A stretch of 64,000 nucleotides of DNA from Salinimicrobium marinum (GTDB lineage: Bacteria; Bacteroidota; Bacteroidia; Flavobacteriales; Flavobacteriaceae), in assembly GCF_014651535.1 (NCBI RefSeq), contig NZ_BMXB01000006.1, forward strand, positions 113,455 through 177,454, written 5' to 3'. Shown in pieces: positions 27,494 to 36,796 of this stretch (position 1 is its first letter; each line of letters begins with the position of its first letter). A model generated the notes under the pieces. It searched no databases. It worked only from the letters and a program-made list of their open reading frames with translations, and was not told where the DNA came from. The position numbers were made by a program, and so were the translations under genes.

Positions 27494-28732
27494 TTAAGAG
27501 AATTCATTGGCCCTTCCAGCTTTCCGAAAATAAAGTTTTTCCAGCGGAACACTGGTAAGGCCATGAATGATAGTAGAAGCCACCACCAATAAACTGGGTA
27601 TTACCCATACTTCTTCAAGACCGGATTTCTCCTTCATGTGAATTGCGTAATAGAGGGTGGCTACTCCTATCGGTCCAAACCAGCCCATAAGGAGACCGGA
27701 ATAAATTTTACTGCGGAACAACGGCAGGGCAGGCATTAAGATGAGCAAAGCGGGCAAACGTCTTAGAAACAGGATAAGTAAAACCAATACAACGGCACTC
27801 CATCCCAGGAGGTACCATTCTTGCCATGGAAGCACAAGACCAAGTATGAAGAACACAGGAATGGTAGTTATTCGTTCCATTGCATCCTGCACCTTTTCTT
27901 CCTCAAGATCTTCGTGGTTGGTAAGGTCTTGTGCAAAAGCATATCCTCCCACGAAAACTGCAATTATTCCATTCATCTTAAGTAGATTGAAACCGGCTAA
28001 CAACACAAAAGTGACAGCCAGGGAGTAGGAGAAAAGGGATTTGTTGCTCATAAGCCCCGCCTTATGTCCCTTTTTCATCATAGAACCGGCACCCTTTCCG
28101 GCTATATATGCGAGAATTGCACAGAGTATATTTTCATAAAGAAGAACCCTGGTGAACCATTCCTCAAATCCAAAACTTGCAGCTCCTGCCATGAAAAGGG
28201 AAAGAAAAACAATAGGATAAGCAAGCCCGTCATTTACCCCGGCTTCAAAAGAAAGACTATTGCGGAGAAAGCCCGGCAAATATTCCTTAGCTGTTTTTCC
28301 GGTGGTGAGGGTAGAAGCTACTACTGGATCGGTGGGCGTGACAATAGCCCCCAAAAGCAAACATTCCGGGAAGGACAACGACGGCAGCACCAGATAGGCA
28401 ACCACTGCACTCGAAAGCCACATTAAGATCATTCCGAAAACGACGAGGTTTGATTGGGTTGTCAAATTTTTTTTAAAGAACTTTTGAGGTAACCTTAGTG
28501 CTGTTGCCATCAGAGCAATGGCAATTGTAAATTCACAGGCTATTTTGAGGATTTCAAATTCCTCCTTTTGAGGAGCAGATTTAATAAGGTTCAATACATC
28601 TGGTCCTATCATGATTCCGAAAATAAGCGCTAAAAAAGGTTCTGTGACGGAGTTTGTTTGTAGTTTCTTGAATATCACTCCTGAAAAGGTCATCAGGATG
28701 GCAATCGAAAAAACGATAGACATTAAATTCAT
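27494..28732 (-). CDS. Cation/proton antiporter (CPA1/NhaP type)
   Basis: The 412-residue protein has 11-13 membrane helices. The family motifs are LGAIVTPTDPVVASTLTTGKTA (the TPTDP motif), SFEAGVNDGLAYPIVFLSLF (with the ND pair that carries the transported cation and proton) and WFGPIGVATLYYAI near the end. It exchanges Na+ or K+ for H+ at the inner membrane. Upstream on the opposite strand, 246 nt away, is the small-multidrug-export-type gene, so the gap is a divergent promoter region. Confidence 0.92.
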   Translation of the reverse strand: MNLMSIVFSIAILMTFSGVIFKKLQTNSVTEPFLALIFGIMIGPDVLNLIKSAPQKEEFEILKIACEFTIAIALMATALRLPQKFFKKNLTTQSNLVVFGMILMWLSSAVVAYLVLPSLSFPECLLLGAIVTPTDPVVASTLTTGKTAKEYLPGFLRNSLSFEAGVNDGLAYPIVFLSLFMAGAASFGFEEWFTRVLLYENILCAILAYIAGKGAGSMMKKGHKAGLMSNKSLFSYSLAVTFVLLAGFNLLKMNGIIAVFVGGYAFAQDLTNHEDLEEEKVQDAMERITTIPVFFILGLVLPWQEWYLLGWSAVVLVLLILFLRRLPALLILMPALPLFRSKIYSGLLMGWFGPIGVATLYYAIHMKEKSGLEEVWVIPSLLVVASTIIHGLTSVPLEKLYFRKAGRANEFS

Positions 28733-28978
28733 ACGCTACAGGATCATTTTCTTGTTTAAAATAGGATTATTTATTTGTTCAACAAAAATATGCATTCTGT
28801 TCCTTTTCAATTTTTTATTCCAATGCGAGGTCGACAAGCCTTCCATTTTCAGCAAAGTTTCTCCTTGCTGGCCTCACCAATTTATTTTTTTAAGGTAAGT
28901 CAGTTTTAATATTTTTCTAATGTTTATTAACATTCGCACCACGTTTATCTTCCTATATTCGAACCACGAAAAACTACT

Positions 28979-29443
28979 ATGATTTCAGAAATTTTAATTG
29001 CGGCTCTCTGGAGTATATCTCCCTTTGGCGAAGCTAAAGTTGGAATACCTTATGCACTTCTAAACGGAGTAAATTATTACGTTGCATTTATTGTATGTTT
29101 TTTATCGAATGTTCTTGTTTTTCCGGTAATGCAGTTTTTTCTCGATGTTGTCAATCGTCGTTTTCTGAAATGGCGACCATACAAGAAATCAGCTATTTTT
29201 GTTGCCCGTAGAGCTAAAGGGGGAGCAGGTTCTAATGTAAAACGCTATGGATTTTGGGGTTTGATTCTTTTTGTTATGTTGCCAATTCCAGGAACAGGTG
29301 TTTATGCTGGTACCATCGCAGCTTTTCTGTTCGGACTGGAAAGAAAGAGAGCTTTTTTAGCAAATACAGTGGGAATCTTTTTTTCATGTGCCATAGTATT
29401 CGGCCTGACTGTGCTGGGACTTGAAGGATTTGCCAGAAACTAG
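28979..29443 (+). CDS. Small multidrug-export-type membrane protein (COG2426)
   Basis: The 154-residue protein has about four or five hydrophobic helices. It contains SPFGEAKVGIPYAL near the start and VMLPIPGTGVYAGTIAAFLFGLERK near residues 100-125, both typical of the Sm_multidrug_ex (PF06695) family. The name comes from weak evidence of drug export; the true substrate is not known. It stands alone, with the cobalamin riboswitch about 430 nt downstream and no terminator in between that I can see. Confidence 0.85.
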   Translation: MISEILIAALWSISPFGEAKVGIPYALLNGVNYYVAFIVCFLSNVLVFPVMQFFLDVVNRRFLKWRPYKKSAIFVARRAKGGAGSNVKRYGFWGLILFVMLPIPGTGVYAGTIAAFLFGLERKRAFLANTVGIFFSCAIVFGLTVLGLEGFARN

Positions 29444-29831
29444 ATATCATCCGTCCTTTTGCAATAAGAATGCAGCAGGGAGAATAGACTTCACTTTTCC
29501 AAAATCAATAAAAGGAACTATCCAGTTAACACAAATCGCAGTATTTTCAAACCTTCCAGAGGTTGAATTTCGGCGTACACCGATTGTACACCAATTCTTT
29601 AACTTGAATATAAGGTAACTTATTCAATTAGAGTATATATAGGTTCTGGTTATGTGAATTTCATTCTTAAATTAACAATAAACTAAAGTAGAGAGGTTAA
29701 GGCTTTTATAAACATCATATAATCAGATTGTTACTATATATCAGCTTGTTCCAGTGATTCTCAAAACCTTTATTTATTGAAATTCTTCAATTTTGTTGCT
29801 TTTAAAAGTCTAGTATTTTAAATGGTATCCA

Positions 29832-29839
29832 TAACTTTG
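29832..29839 (+). promoter_or_regulatory. -7 promoter element for the B12 receptor transcript
   Basis: TAACTTTG matches TAnnTTTG. It lies about 40 nt upstream of the riboswitch aptamer, as expected for its transcript start. A convincing -33 element is not seen. Confidence 0.5.
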
Positions 29840-29877
29840 AACTTTATTTTAAACATGGTTGACTTCTTTTAATAGTC

Positions 29878-30004
29878 ATTAAATGGGAATCCGGTGAAAA
29901 TCCAGAACTGTCCCGCAGCTGTAAACTTTGTAATGAAGCCCTTATATGGCCACTTTCTTTTTGATGGGAAGGCCGGGTGGATCAAGTAAGTCAGAATACC
30001 TGCC
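29878..30004 (+). ncRNA. Cobalamin riboswitch (B12 element) upstream of btuB-btuG
   Basis: The conserved elements occur in order. GGGAATCCGGTGAAAATCC and CCCGCAGCTGTAA form the core helices, the GGCCACT box is at 29948-29954, and GTCAGAATACCTGCC closes the aptamer. Binding of adenosyl- or hydroxo-cobalamin would repress the receptor operon. After the aptamer, AAAGCTTTCGGG (30022-30033) and AGCT (30040-30043) can form a small hairpin. The same 12 bases follow the second riboswitch (54058-54069, minus), so this is probably part of the expression platform. Confidence 0.93.
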
Positions 30005-30021
30005 ATTTTTAGTAATTCATT

Positions 30022-30043
30022 AAAGCTTTCGGGGATTGGAGCT
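30022..30043 (+). promoter_or_regulatory. Conserved hairpin downstream of the cobalamin aptamer
   Basis: AAAGCTTTCGGG followed by AGCT; the same core follows the other riboswitch at the same distance from the aptamer end (about 17 nt). It lies about 70 nt before the receptor start codon and may be the element that switches translation or transcription. Confidence 0.55.
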
Positions 30044-30116
30044 GGATTAGTTATATGAACTCTTCTTTATAAAGAGAGCGGTTTGTCTATCTTCTTATTT
30101 CCTCGTATGAACTATT

Positions 30117-32117
30117 ATGAGGAAGAATTCAGGCTACATTCAATTCATTCTTTTAGGATTATTAGTATGTCCTTCACTTGTGTTGGCACAAGTCGATACT
30201 TTACCTGCTATTGAATTACAGGAAGTTCTAGTAGATCACAACAAAAAACTTTACCATGCACATTATTCTCCTTCTCCAGTACAGTTTATCGCCGGTGAGA
30301 AATTAAAAAGATTGCAAAGTCTAAATGTGGCCGATGCCCTGAGGTACTTCAGCGGTATCCAGTTAAAAGATTACGGAGGTATTGGGGGTATTAAAACTGT
30401 GAATGTACGAAGCATGGGATCTCAGCATACAGGGGTGTTTTATGATGGGATACAACTTGGAAATGCACAGAATGGTCAGGTGGACCTTGGAAAGTTTTCT
30501 CTGGATAACATAGAGAAGCTAAGTCTATATCAGGGACAACGCACCCAAATGGAACAGTCGGCAAAATCTTATGCTTCAGCTAATACTATTTATCTGGAAA
30601 CAAAACGTCCCGAATTTACTGATGATAAAAATTATGAAGCAGCAGCAGGATTGCGAACCGGATCTTTCGGACTGTTCAATCCCTCATTAAATTTCAGCTA
30701 TAAAATAAGTAATGCTGTAGCGGTTCGACTGAGTACTGAGATGATAAGAGCCCATGGGAGGTATGATTTTCAGTATTCCAATGGAGTGTACGACACTACA
30801 GCCGTCAGAAATAATGCCGATATAGCTTCATACCGTCTCGAAGCGTCAGTATACGGCGAGCATGGAAACTCAGATAGCTGGAAAATTAAGTATTATCATT
30901 ATGATTCGCAGCGAGGATTACCGGGAGCGGTAGTAGCAAACAGGTTTAAACGCCCTCAAAGGCTTTGGAACAGTAACGATTTTATCCAGTGGGAGTATAC
31001 CCACGATTTTGAGGAACGGTATTCTATTAAGCTGCGGGGAAAATACAGTGAAGATTTTTCCAGGTATGTTGATCCAGAAATTGTTACAACCAGTGGATTA
31101 CTCGATAATGAATATAACCAACAGGAATACTATTTATCACTAGTCCATACATATAAAGTCAAACCATCCTGGATAATCAGCCTAGCTACAGATTTAGAAC
31201 ATAATGCGATGCAGGCGAACCTGTACCGCTTTGCCTATCCCAAAAGGAGCTCCCTGCTAAACGTGCTAGCATCCGTATGGGATTTTAAGTGGATCAATTT
31301 TCAGGTAAGCCTATTAAGTACTGGGATTTATGAATCGGTGGAGCATTACCAGTCGGCAGAGGATTTTCAGGAATACTCTCCAACCTTTCTTTTTAATGTT
31401 CAGCCTTTTTCTTCACCGGATTTCAGGTTGCGGGGGTTTTATAAGAGCATTTTCAGACTACCTAGTTTTAACGATTTGTATTACACCTCTGTGGGTAACA
31501 CCTTCCTCTCTCCCGAATATTCGGATCAAATTAATGTAGGATTTTCCTGGAAGAAGCAAAGGTCGAATATTTTGCTCAACATCACTTCGGACATCTATAA
31601 AGTTTGGATTACAGATAAAATAGTGGCGGTTCCCGGGACTAACCTTTTCAGATGGACGATGTTTAATTTAGGGGAAGTTGTAACTAATGGTTTAGAAACC
31701 AATATCAGCACATCAGCAAATGCAGGGGCAGACTTCAATTTTACAGTGAATGTGGGTTATACCTTTCAGGAATCTCTGGATGTCACTTCCGGGGGAAACA
31801 GTTATGGCCAACAAATACCTTATATCCCTAAACACAGTGGCAGTCTAAGTATGATGGGAAGTTATAAGAATACAGAATTCAATTATAGTTTTATCTATAC
31901 AGGTGAACGTTTTAGTCAGAAAGCCAATATTCTCTCTAATTACCTGCAGCCATGGTATACCCATGATCTATCTGTCAGCTACTCCTTGATGTTGTTCAAA
32001 AACCCGCTTAAGGCAGAGATGGAGATAAATAATGTTTTAGACCAGCAATACGCGGTAATAAAGAATTTTCCAATGCCAGGTCGATCGTTTCGGTTCGGCC
32101 TTAATTATCAATTATAA
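30117..32117 (+). CDS. TonB-dependent cobalamin receptor (BtuB-like)
   Basis: The 666-residue protein has a signal peptide (LLGLLVCPSLVLAQ). A short TonB-box-like region (LPAIELQEVLV) precedes a plug of about 110 residues with LNVADALRYFSGIQLKDYGGIGGIKTVNVRSMG. A beta-barrel with a final aromatic-type strand follows (FRFGLNYQL). B12 specificity is inferred from the riboswitch immediately upstream and the BtuG-like gene immediately downstream (15 nt), which in Bacteroides forms a lid on BtuB. No inner-membrane BtuCD or cobalamin synthesis genes are in the window. Outer membrane. Confidence 0.9.
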   Translation: MRKNSGYIQFILLGLLVCPSLVLAQVDTLPAIELQEVLVDHNKKLYHAHYSPSPVQFIAGEKLKRLQSLNVADALRYFSGIQLKDYGGIGGIKTVNVRSMGSQHTGVFYDGIQLGNAQNGQVDLGKFSLDNIEKLSLYQGQRTQMEQSAKSYASANTIYLETKRPEFTDDKNYEAAAGLRTGSFGLFNPSLNFSYKISNAVAVRLSTEMIRAHGRYDFQYSNGVYDTTAVRNNADIASYRLEASVYGEHGNSDSWKIKYYHYDSQRGLPGAVVANRFKRPQRLWNSNDFIQWEYTHDFEERYSIKLRGKYSEDFSRYVDPEIVTTSGLLDNEYNQQEYYLSLVHTYKVKPSWIISLATDLEHNAMQANLYRFAYPKRSSLLNVLASVWDFKWINFQVSLLSTGIYESVEHYQSAEDFQEYSPTFLFNVQPFSSPDFRLRGFYKSIFRLPSFNDLYYTSVGNTFLSPEYSDQINVGFSWKKQRSNILLNITSDIYKVWITDKIVAVPGTNLFRWTMFNLGEVVTNGLETNISTSANAGADFNFTVNVGYTFQESLDVTSGGNSYGQQIPYIPKHSGSLSMMGSYKNTEFNYSFIYTGERFSQKANILSNYLQPWYTHDLSVSYSLMLFKNPLKAEMEINNVLDQQYAVIKNFPMPGRSFRFGLNYQL

Positions 32118-32132
32118 TCAACACAAAAAATT

Positions 32133-33302
32133 ATGAAAAGATCCTGGTTGTTTTTATTGACTTTGTTTACAATTTATGCCTGTCAAACCGATGATATCCC
32201 TGAAGGGGAGGAGGTACAAAATCCGGAAATTCCAGAGGAACCTTCTGATCCGGATGAAGAAAAACCTGGCCAACCATGGGTGGAGGGTTTTTATCTGTTG
32301 AACGAAGGTAATATGTCTATGAATAAGGCTTCGCTTGATTATATGAATTTTAAGACCGGAGAATATAGAAGTAATATTTTCAGCAGTTCAAATCCCGATG
32401 TGGTTGGCGGTCTTGGAGATGTTGGTAATGATATGGGGATATACGGTTCAAAGCTATATGTGGTTTTGAACGCTTCCAACAAAGTAGAGGTTCTTGATGC
32501 TCAAACAGGAACTCGTCTTAAACAAATTGATATTAACAATTGTAGGTACATCACGTTTTATAAGGGGAAGGCTTATTTAAGTTCTTATTTGGGCAGCATT
32601 GGTGATCCTAGTGCTCCCAATGGAATAGTGGCGGAGATTGATACCACAACTATGGAGATTACCCGCCGGGTCGAGGTAGGCCGACAACCCGAGGAGCTTG
32701 TTGCCCATAATGATAAAATTTACGTGGCTAACTCGGGAGGCTATAGTCCCCCTGATTATGAAACTACTATCTCGGTCATTGATATTAACAGTTTTAGCGA
32801 AACCAAACGTATAGAAGTTGCTGCTAATCTAAACCGGTTAAAAATAGATAGCCAGGGGGATCTTTATGTGACGTCTAGAGGGGATTACCTGGAGATTCCT
32901 TCAAAGCTATATGTAGTAGATACCAAAATTGAGGAGGTGAAAAAAGTGTTTGATTTGGGAGTTAGCAATCTGGTGATTCATAATGATATTGCTTATATGT
33001 ATAATACCGAATTCAGCTATTTAACCGGAGACTATAGCGTTTCCTATACGATGCTGGACACCAAGAGCGAAACCTTACTGGACGGATCGTTTATTGCTGA
33101 AAGTCAAAAGGATCTTATTAAGATGCCTTACGGTATTGCAATTCACCCCGAAACAGAAGAGGTGTTGATAACCGACGCTATGGATTACGTAACACCTGGG
33201 AACCTATATTGCTTTTCTCCAGAAGGAGAACTCAAATGGATGGTTCAAACGGGGGATATACCCGCTCATATAGTTTTTAGATATTCATCTAGCCATGAAT
33301 AA
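32133..33302 (+). CDS. Surface cobalamin-binding lipoprotein (BtuG-like beta-propeller)
   Basis: This 389-residue lipoprotein has lipobox TIYAC (Cys17). An acidic Pro/Glu linker (about 20-50) precedes a propeller of YncE/DUF5074 type. Repeated blade motifs include GIYGSKLYVVLNASNKVEVLD, GKAYLSS, DKIYVANSGG and LITDAMDY. BtuG proteins of Bacteroides thetaiotaomicron have this fold, bind B12 with very high affinity and pass it to BtuB. Position directly after the receptor under one riboswitch supports that role here. The binding residues cannot be verified by eye. Confidence 0.87.
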   Translation: MKRSWLFLLTLFTIYACQTDDIPEGEEVQNPEIPEEPSDPDEEKPGQPWVEGFYLLNEGNMSMNKASLDYMNFKTGEYRSNIFSSSNPDVVGGLGDVGNDMGIYGSKLYVVLNASNKVEVLDAQTGTRLKQIDINNCRYITFYKGKAYLSSYLGSIGDPSAPNGIVAEIDTTTMEITRRVEVGRQPEELVAHNDKIYVANSGGYSPPDYETTISVIDINSFSETKRIEVAANLNRLKIDSQGDLYVTSRGDYLEIPSKLYVVDTKIEEVKKVFDLGVSNLVIHNDIAYMYNTEFSYLTGDYSVSYTMLDTKSETLLDGSFIAESQKDLIKMPYGIAIHPETEEVLITDAMDYVTPGNLYCFSPEGELKWMVQTGDIPAHIVFRYSSSHE

Positions 33303-33624
33303 GAGATCATGAGAGAAAATCACACACTAATAGCTGCTGGCATTTTAAACTCATCCTTGTTGTGGGAGTCCGATTAAAGAATGATGACGATGAAATTGTG
33401 AAACCTCTAAATACCATGTCTATTTTTAAAGAAGTCCACCTGTTGGCTTAAGGGGAAGGCACAAGAGCTTAAATTAGATGTTCAAATACTTCATATATTC
33501 TAGTATTGACGAGATCTTTTTTCTTCAATTATATGAAATTAGGCTTCTGCAGGAGAAAATAAAATTTATCAGATATGGAAAAATTTCATTGTTATTAAAA
33601 TCCTGAAGCTTACATTTGCAGTTC
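33303..33624. other. Intergenic region with a possible gene remnant and a promoter
   Basis: 322 bases. From about 33315 to 33450 one frame reads LILVVGVRLKNDDDEIVKPL and on to a stop, without a start codon; it looks like the front of a decayed lipoprotein gene. The promoter of the next operon is at 33589-33618. Confidence 0.4.
33589..33618 (+). promoter_or_regulatory. Bacteroidota-type promoter of the zinc-type receptor operon
   Basis: TTG (33589-33591), 19 nt spacer, TACATTTG (33611-33618): a near-ideal -33/-7 pair. The ATG of the first gene is at 33625, at or next to the expected transcription start, so the mRNA may be leaderless. Confidence 0.6.
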
Positions 33625-33948
33625 ATGAAATCCCTAAAAGCACATATAAGTACTATTCTTACAATAGTGATTTTAGCTGGTAGCCTGCTACCGGCATTGC
33701 ATGCTTTTGATCATGAAGTATTATCTTCTGAAAGCGACTTGACTTTGAATGAAAAGTTTTCAGAAGTAGTTGTAGATTGTCAATTATGTGATTTTCATTT
33801 CTCCACTGCAAATGCACTTTCTTTTTTTACCTATGAAGTTTTTTCTCCTCAGAAGGAAATGGTTTATTCCCTTTCCCTGGCAGAAACTGTAAACCTTTTT
33901 CCAAACCCACTATTTTCCCTTAGGGCACCTCCTGTAGTGATTAGCTAA
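33625..33948 (+). CDS. Small exported protein with Cys/His motif and LRAPP tail
   Basis: The protein has 107 residues from the ATG at 33625. A hydrophobic signal or anchor (STILTIVILAGSLLPALHA) is followed by VDCQLCDFHFS, a C-x2-C-x2-H arrangement, and the C-terminus FSLRAPPVVIS. It is a divergent paralogue of the protein at 36406-36726: both begin M-[KQ]-S-[LF]-K-x-H-I, share a conserved SSES, a C-x-[FY]-H-[FL] motif and the LR-[AG]-PPV ending. It is the first gene of the receptor operon. The thiol/His motif suggests metal binding. Function unknown; length and position are consistent with a periplasmic or membrane-anchored accessory protein. Confidence 0.7.
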   Translation: MKSLKAHISTILTIVILAGSLLPALHAFDHEVLSSESDLTLNEKFSEVVVDCQLCDFHFSTANALSFFTYEVFSPQKEMVYSLSLAETVNLFPNPLFSLRAPPVVIS

Positions 33949-34030
33949 AAAACTCTTCAGAAAAACTGGGCATTTTCATATCCGGATTTCCTGAATTACT
34001 CCTTTTTTAATTAATCACAGTATTTTCTCT

Positions 34031-36406
34031 ATGAGACAAATTCCGTTTGTTTTATTGCTTTTCATCATTTTCCAAAATTACTCTTACTCCCAGCAATTAT
34101 CTCTGGAAGGAAGAATTGTAGATGAACAGGGTTCGGGGCTGGAAAATGCCCACATTCACATCAACAACACTTTTGCCTTAGCCGGTGAAAATGGGAATTA
34201 CCATATAGGGAATTTCAAGGAAGGCCAACACCGTCTAAGTATTTCCTATATTGGATTTACTACTATTGATACGGTAATTACGCTTTCAGAAGATACTGTA
34301 ATTAATTTTACATTATCTGAAGCATCAGCCAATCTGGAAGCTGTTATCTTAAATGGGAACAGGCGTCGTATTTCCTCTGAAAACCGTGAAAAAATCAGTA
34401 AAGAATATCTTCAGGAACAATATTCCGGCTCCCTTTCCAACACCCTCGAAAAGCTTCCGGGAGTTAATTCCGTAGAAATTGGGGCAGGAGCTTCAAAACC
34501 AATCATCCGCGGACTCGGCTTTAACAGGGTAGCCGTAAGTGAAAACGGAATCAAGCAGGAGGGTCAACAATGGGGTGCCGACCACGGCCTCGAAATAGAC
34601 GCTTTTTCGGTAGAAAATATTGAAATAATTAAAGGTGTTGGTGCCATAGAACACGGCAGTGATGCTATTGGAGGAGTGATCAAGATCATTAACGACAGAG
34701 TACCTGTAGTAGGATTTACAGGGGAGGTAATTGGTTTTACCAAGAGTGTTAATAACACGATTGCGGCTTCTACTAATTTGTCTTTTAGAGAAGATCAGTT
34801 TTTCTATAAGTTCAAAGCTACCGGAAGTGAATTTGGAGATTATGCTGTCCCTACAGATAACATTGTGTATTTAAACAGGAATATTCCCATTTATGACGAA
34901 CGACTAAAAAATACGGCGGGAAAAGAAGTTGACCTTTACGGGCAAATGGGTTACCTGGGAGATCATTACAAGGGATCCTTGAGTCTCAGTAATGTATATT
35001 TTAAGTCTGGATTTTTTCCCGGTGCTCATGGAATTCCAACACTAAGCAGAGTTCGGGATGATGGGAACCAACGGAATATTGGATATCCTTTTCAAAGGGT
35101 AAATCACTTGAAATTCATCAACAAAAATGAATGGTTTTTCCACGATTATTCTATAGAAATCATCCTTGGCTTTCAGAATAACCACCGGCAGGAATGGAGC
35201 CGCTTCCACACCCATTACACCGGACAAACAGCCCCGGAAACCAACCCAGACCTGGAACTGGATTTTAACCTCAATACCTACGATTTCCAGGGAAAATACA
35301 GCAGGGAATTTAATGGATCCCACACCAGCAGCATCGGAGTACAAACCCAGGTTCAGGATAATACCATCAGCGGCTATAATTTTTTATTGCCGGAATATTA
35401 CCGGATAAATCAGGGGCTTTACGCCACGCATTCCTATAAGGCTACAGAAAAGATATACTTTAATCTGGGTGCCAGGCTGGATCTAAGTAGGATTAATATT
35501 AAAGGTTTTTATGACAAAAACCTGTACGACTATCTTGTCCAAAACGGTAGCTCTGAAACTATAGCCAATGATTATGCAACCCGTAGCAGTGAAACCACCA
35601 GGGATTTCAGCAATTTTAACTTTATGGGAGGAATTTTATACAACTTCCAAAAAAACTGGGATTTTTCTGTGAATGCAGGTACAAGCTTTCGGCTACCAAC
35701 GGCTATAGAGCTCGGAGCAAACGGAATCCATCACGGTTCTTTCCGCCACGAGCAGGGAGACCCTACACTGGATGCGGAAAAAGGGTATGTTTTTGACACA
35801 AAGTTGAATTATAACAAAGCCTCCTTCAGTGCATCATTGAGCCCTTATCTATACTACTTTGATAATTACATCTTTTTAAACCCCAGCGGAGATTTTTCTA
35901 TGCTACCGCATGCGGGCCAGATATATAAATTTACGGAGAGTAGGGCAGTCTTAACAGGAGTAGAGCTGGATTTACATAAAATTTTTGCTGATAAATGGCG
36001 TACGCAACTTACTTTAGAATATTTGTACAACCGGCAGATCAACACCAACAGTTCCCGCAACTTTCCCTTACCCTTTACCCCGCCTATTAATGGATTTGCT
36101 GAAATAGGATATTCATTTCTACAGGAATTAAAAACTTTTGAAGATGTAGAAATATTTACCAATACTGGTTTTGCTTTGGAGCAGGATCGAATAGCTCAAA
36201 ATGAACACGTGACTCCTGGTTATATGATCTTTGGAGCAGGCTTAAAAACAAATATATCAGTTAACAATTTTAAAGCTACTGTCAACCTGCAGGCAACCAA
36301 TATTTTCAATACTAAATATTTCAACCACACCAATTTTTATAGGGCCCTCGAAATTCCGGAAATGGGCAGGAACCTTCAATTAATGGTTAAAATACCGCTC
36401 AATTAA
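34031..36406 (+). CDS. TonB-dependent receptor, probable zinc (ZnuD-like) uptake
   Basis: The protein has 791 residues. The signal peptide is followed by a carboxypeptidase-regulatory-like domain (about 22-110), a plug (GVNSVEIGAGASKPIIRGLG, then IKGVGAIEHGSDAIGG) and a large barrel. His-rich loops are visible, e.g. RQEWSRFHTHYTGQ and ANGIHHGSFRHEQGDPTL, which resemble ZnuD-type receptors. The downstream genes encode a small C-H-Y-H protein (overlapping stop/start) and a His-rich DUF4625 lipoprotein, which fits zinc. Zinc is inferred; iron or another transition metal is possible. Outer membrane. Confidence 0.8.
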   Translation: MRQIPFVLLLFIIFQNYSYSQQLSLEGRIVDEQGSGLENAHIHINNTFALAGENGNYHIGNFKEGQHRLSISYIGFTTIDTVITLSEDTVINFTLSEASANLEAVILNGNRRRISSENREKISKEYLQEQYSGSLSNTLEKLPGVNSVEIGAGASKPIIRGLGFNRVAVSENGIKQEGQQWGADHGLEIDAFSVENIEIIKGVGAIEHGSDAIGGVIKIINDRVPVVGFTGEVIGFTKSVNNTIAASTNLSFREDQFFYKFKATGSEFGDYAVPTDNIVYLNRNIPIYDERLKNTAGKEVDLYGQMGYLGDHYKGSLSLSNVYFKSGFFPGAHGIPTLSRVRDDGNQRNIGYPFQRVNHLKFINKNEWFFHDYSIEIILGFQNNHRQEWSRFHTHYTGQTAPETNPDLELDFNLNTYDFQGKYSREFNGSHTSSIGVQTQVQDNTISGYNFLLPEYYRINQGLYATHSYKATEKIYFNLGARLDLSRINIKGFYDKNLYDYLVQNGSSETIANDYATRSSETTRDFSNFNFMGGILYNFQKNWDFSVNAGTSFRLPTAIELGANGIHHGSFRHEQGDPTLDAEKGYVFDTKLNYNKASFSASLSPYLYYFDNYIFLNPSGDFSMLPHAGQIYKFTESRAVLTGVELDLHKIFADKWRTQLTLEYLYNRQINTNSSRNFPLPFTPPINGFAEIGYSFLQELKTFEDVEIFTNTGFALEQDRIAQNEHVTPGYMIFGAGLKTNISVNNFKATVNLQATNIFNTKYFNHTNFYRALEIPEMGRNLQLMVKIPLN

Positions 36407-36726
36407 TGCAGAGCTTTAAAAAACATATTGCAATTGCACTACTTGCTGGATTTCTTTGCCCTCAAGTGATGAGCAGTATACATTTTCTGGTGATTTCCCA
36501 TAGCTATTCATCTGAAAGTAATACAGCTTTTAGGAAGGCTGATAGTAGTTATCTCTATCATACCTGCCATTACCATCTCAACAGCTTTTCTTCAGTCTTA
36601 CCAATCGAAAGCAGGCTTGAAAAGGTTGATTTTATTTCAGCCCAGAATAATCCCAATTTCTCTAGTCTTGAAAACTATGTACATCAGGAGGATTTTAATT
36701 TTCAGCTTCGTGGTCCGCCCGTTTAG
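36406..36726 (+). CDS. Small exported protein with Cys/His motif and LRGPP tail
   Basis: This 106-residue protein starts MQSFKKHIAIALLAGFLC and has a hydrophobic N-terminus followed by SHSYSSESN. It contains YHTCHYHLNS, a Cys flanked by three His, and ends FNFQLRGPPV. It is the paralogue of the 107-residue protein at 33625; the two flank the same receptor gene. Its ATG overlaps the last base of the receptor stop codon, so translation is coupled. Likely a metal-binding accessory of the receptor; the role is inferred, not known. Confidence 0.7.
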   Translation: MQSFKKHIAIALLAGFLCPQVMSSIHFLVISHSYSSESNTAFRKADSSYLYHTCHYHLNSFSSVLPIESRLEKVDFISAQNNPNFSSLENYVHQEDFNFQLRGPPV

Positions 36727-36796
36727 TACATTTCCGGTATTATGAATAAGGCTTTAAAAGCTATAAAAAAATCAGAAAAACAATAATATAATAAAG

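Larger units (their letters stand above)
29444..30116 (+). other. Intergenic region holding the first cobalamin riboswitch
   Basis: 673 bases between the membrane protein and the BtuB-like receptor. The promoter element, riboswitch and downstream hairpin are listed separately. The stretch 29444-29820 shows no gene. Confidence 0.6.

Noticed and set aside
29421..29618. 65-codon frame overlapping the end of the membrane protein gene
   Set aside because: Out of phase with the real gene, no signal for translation, and composition not protein-like.
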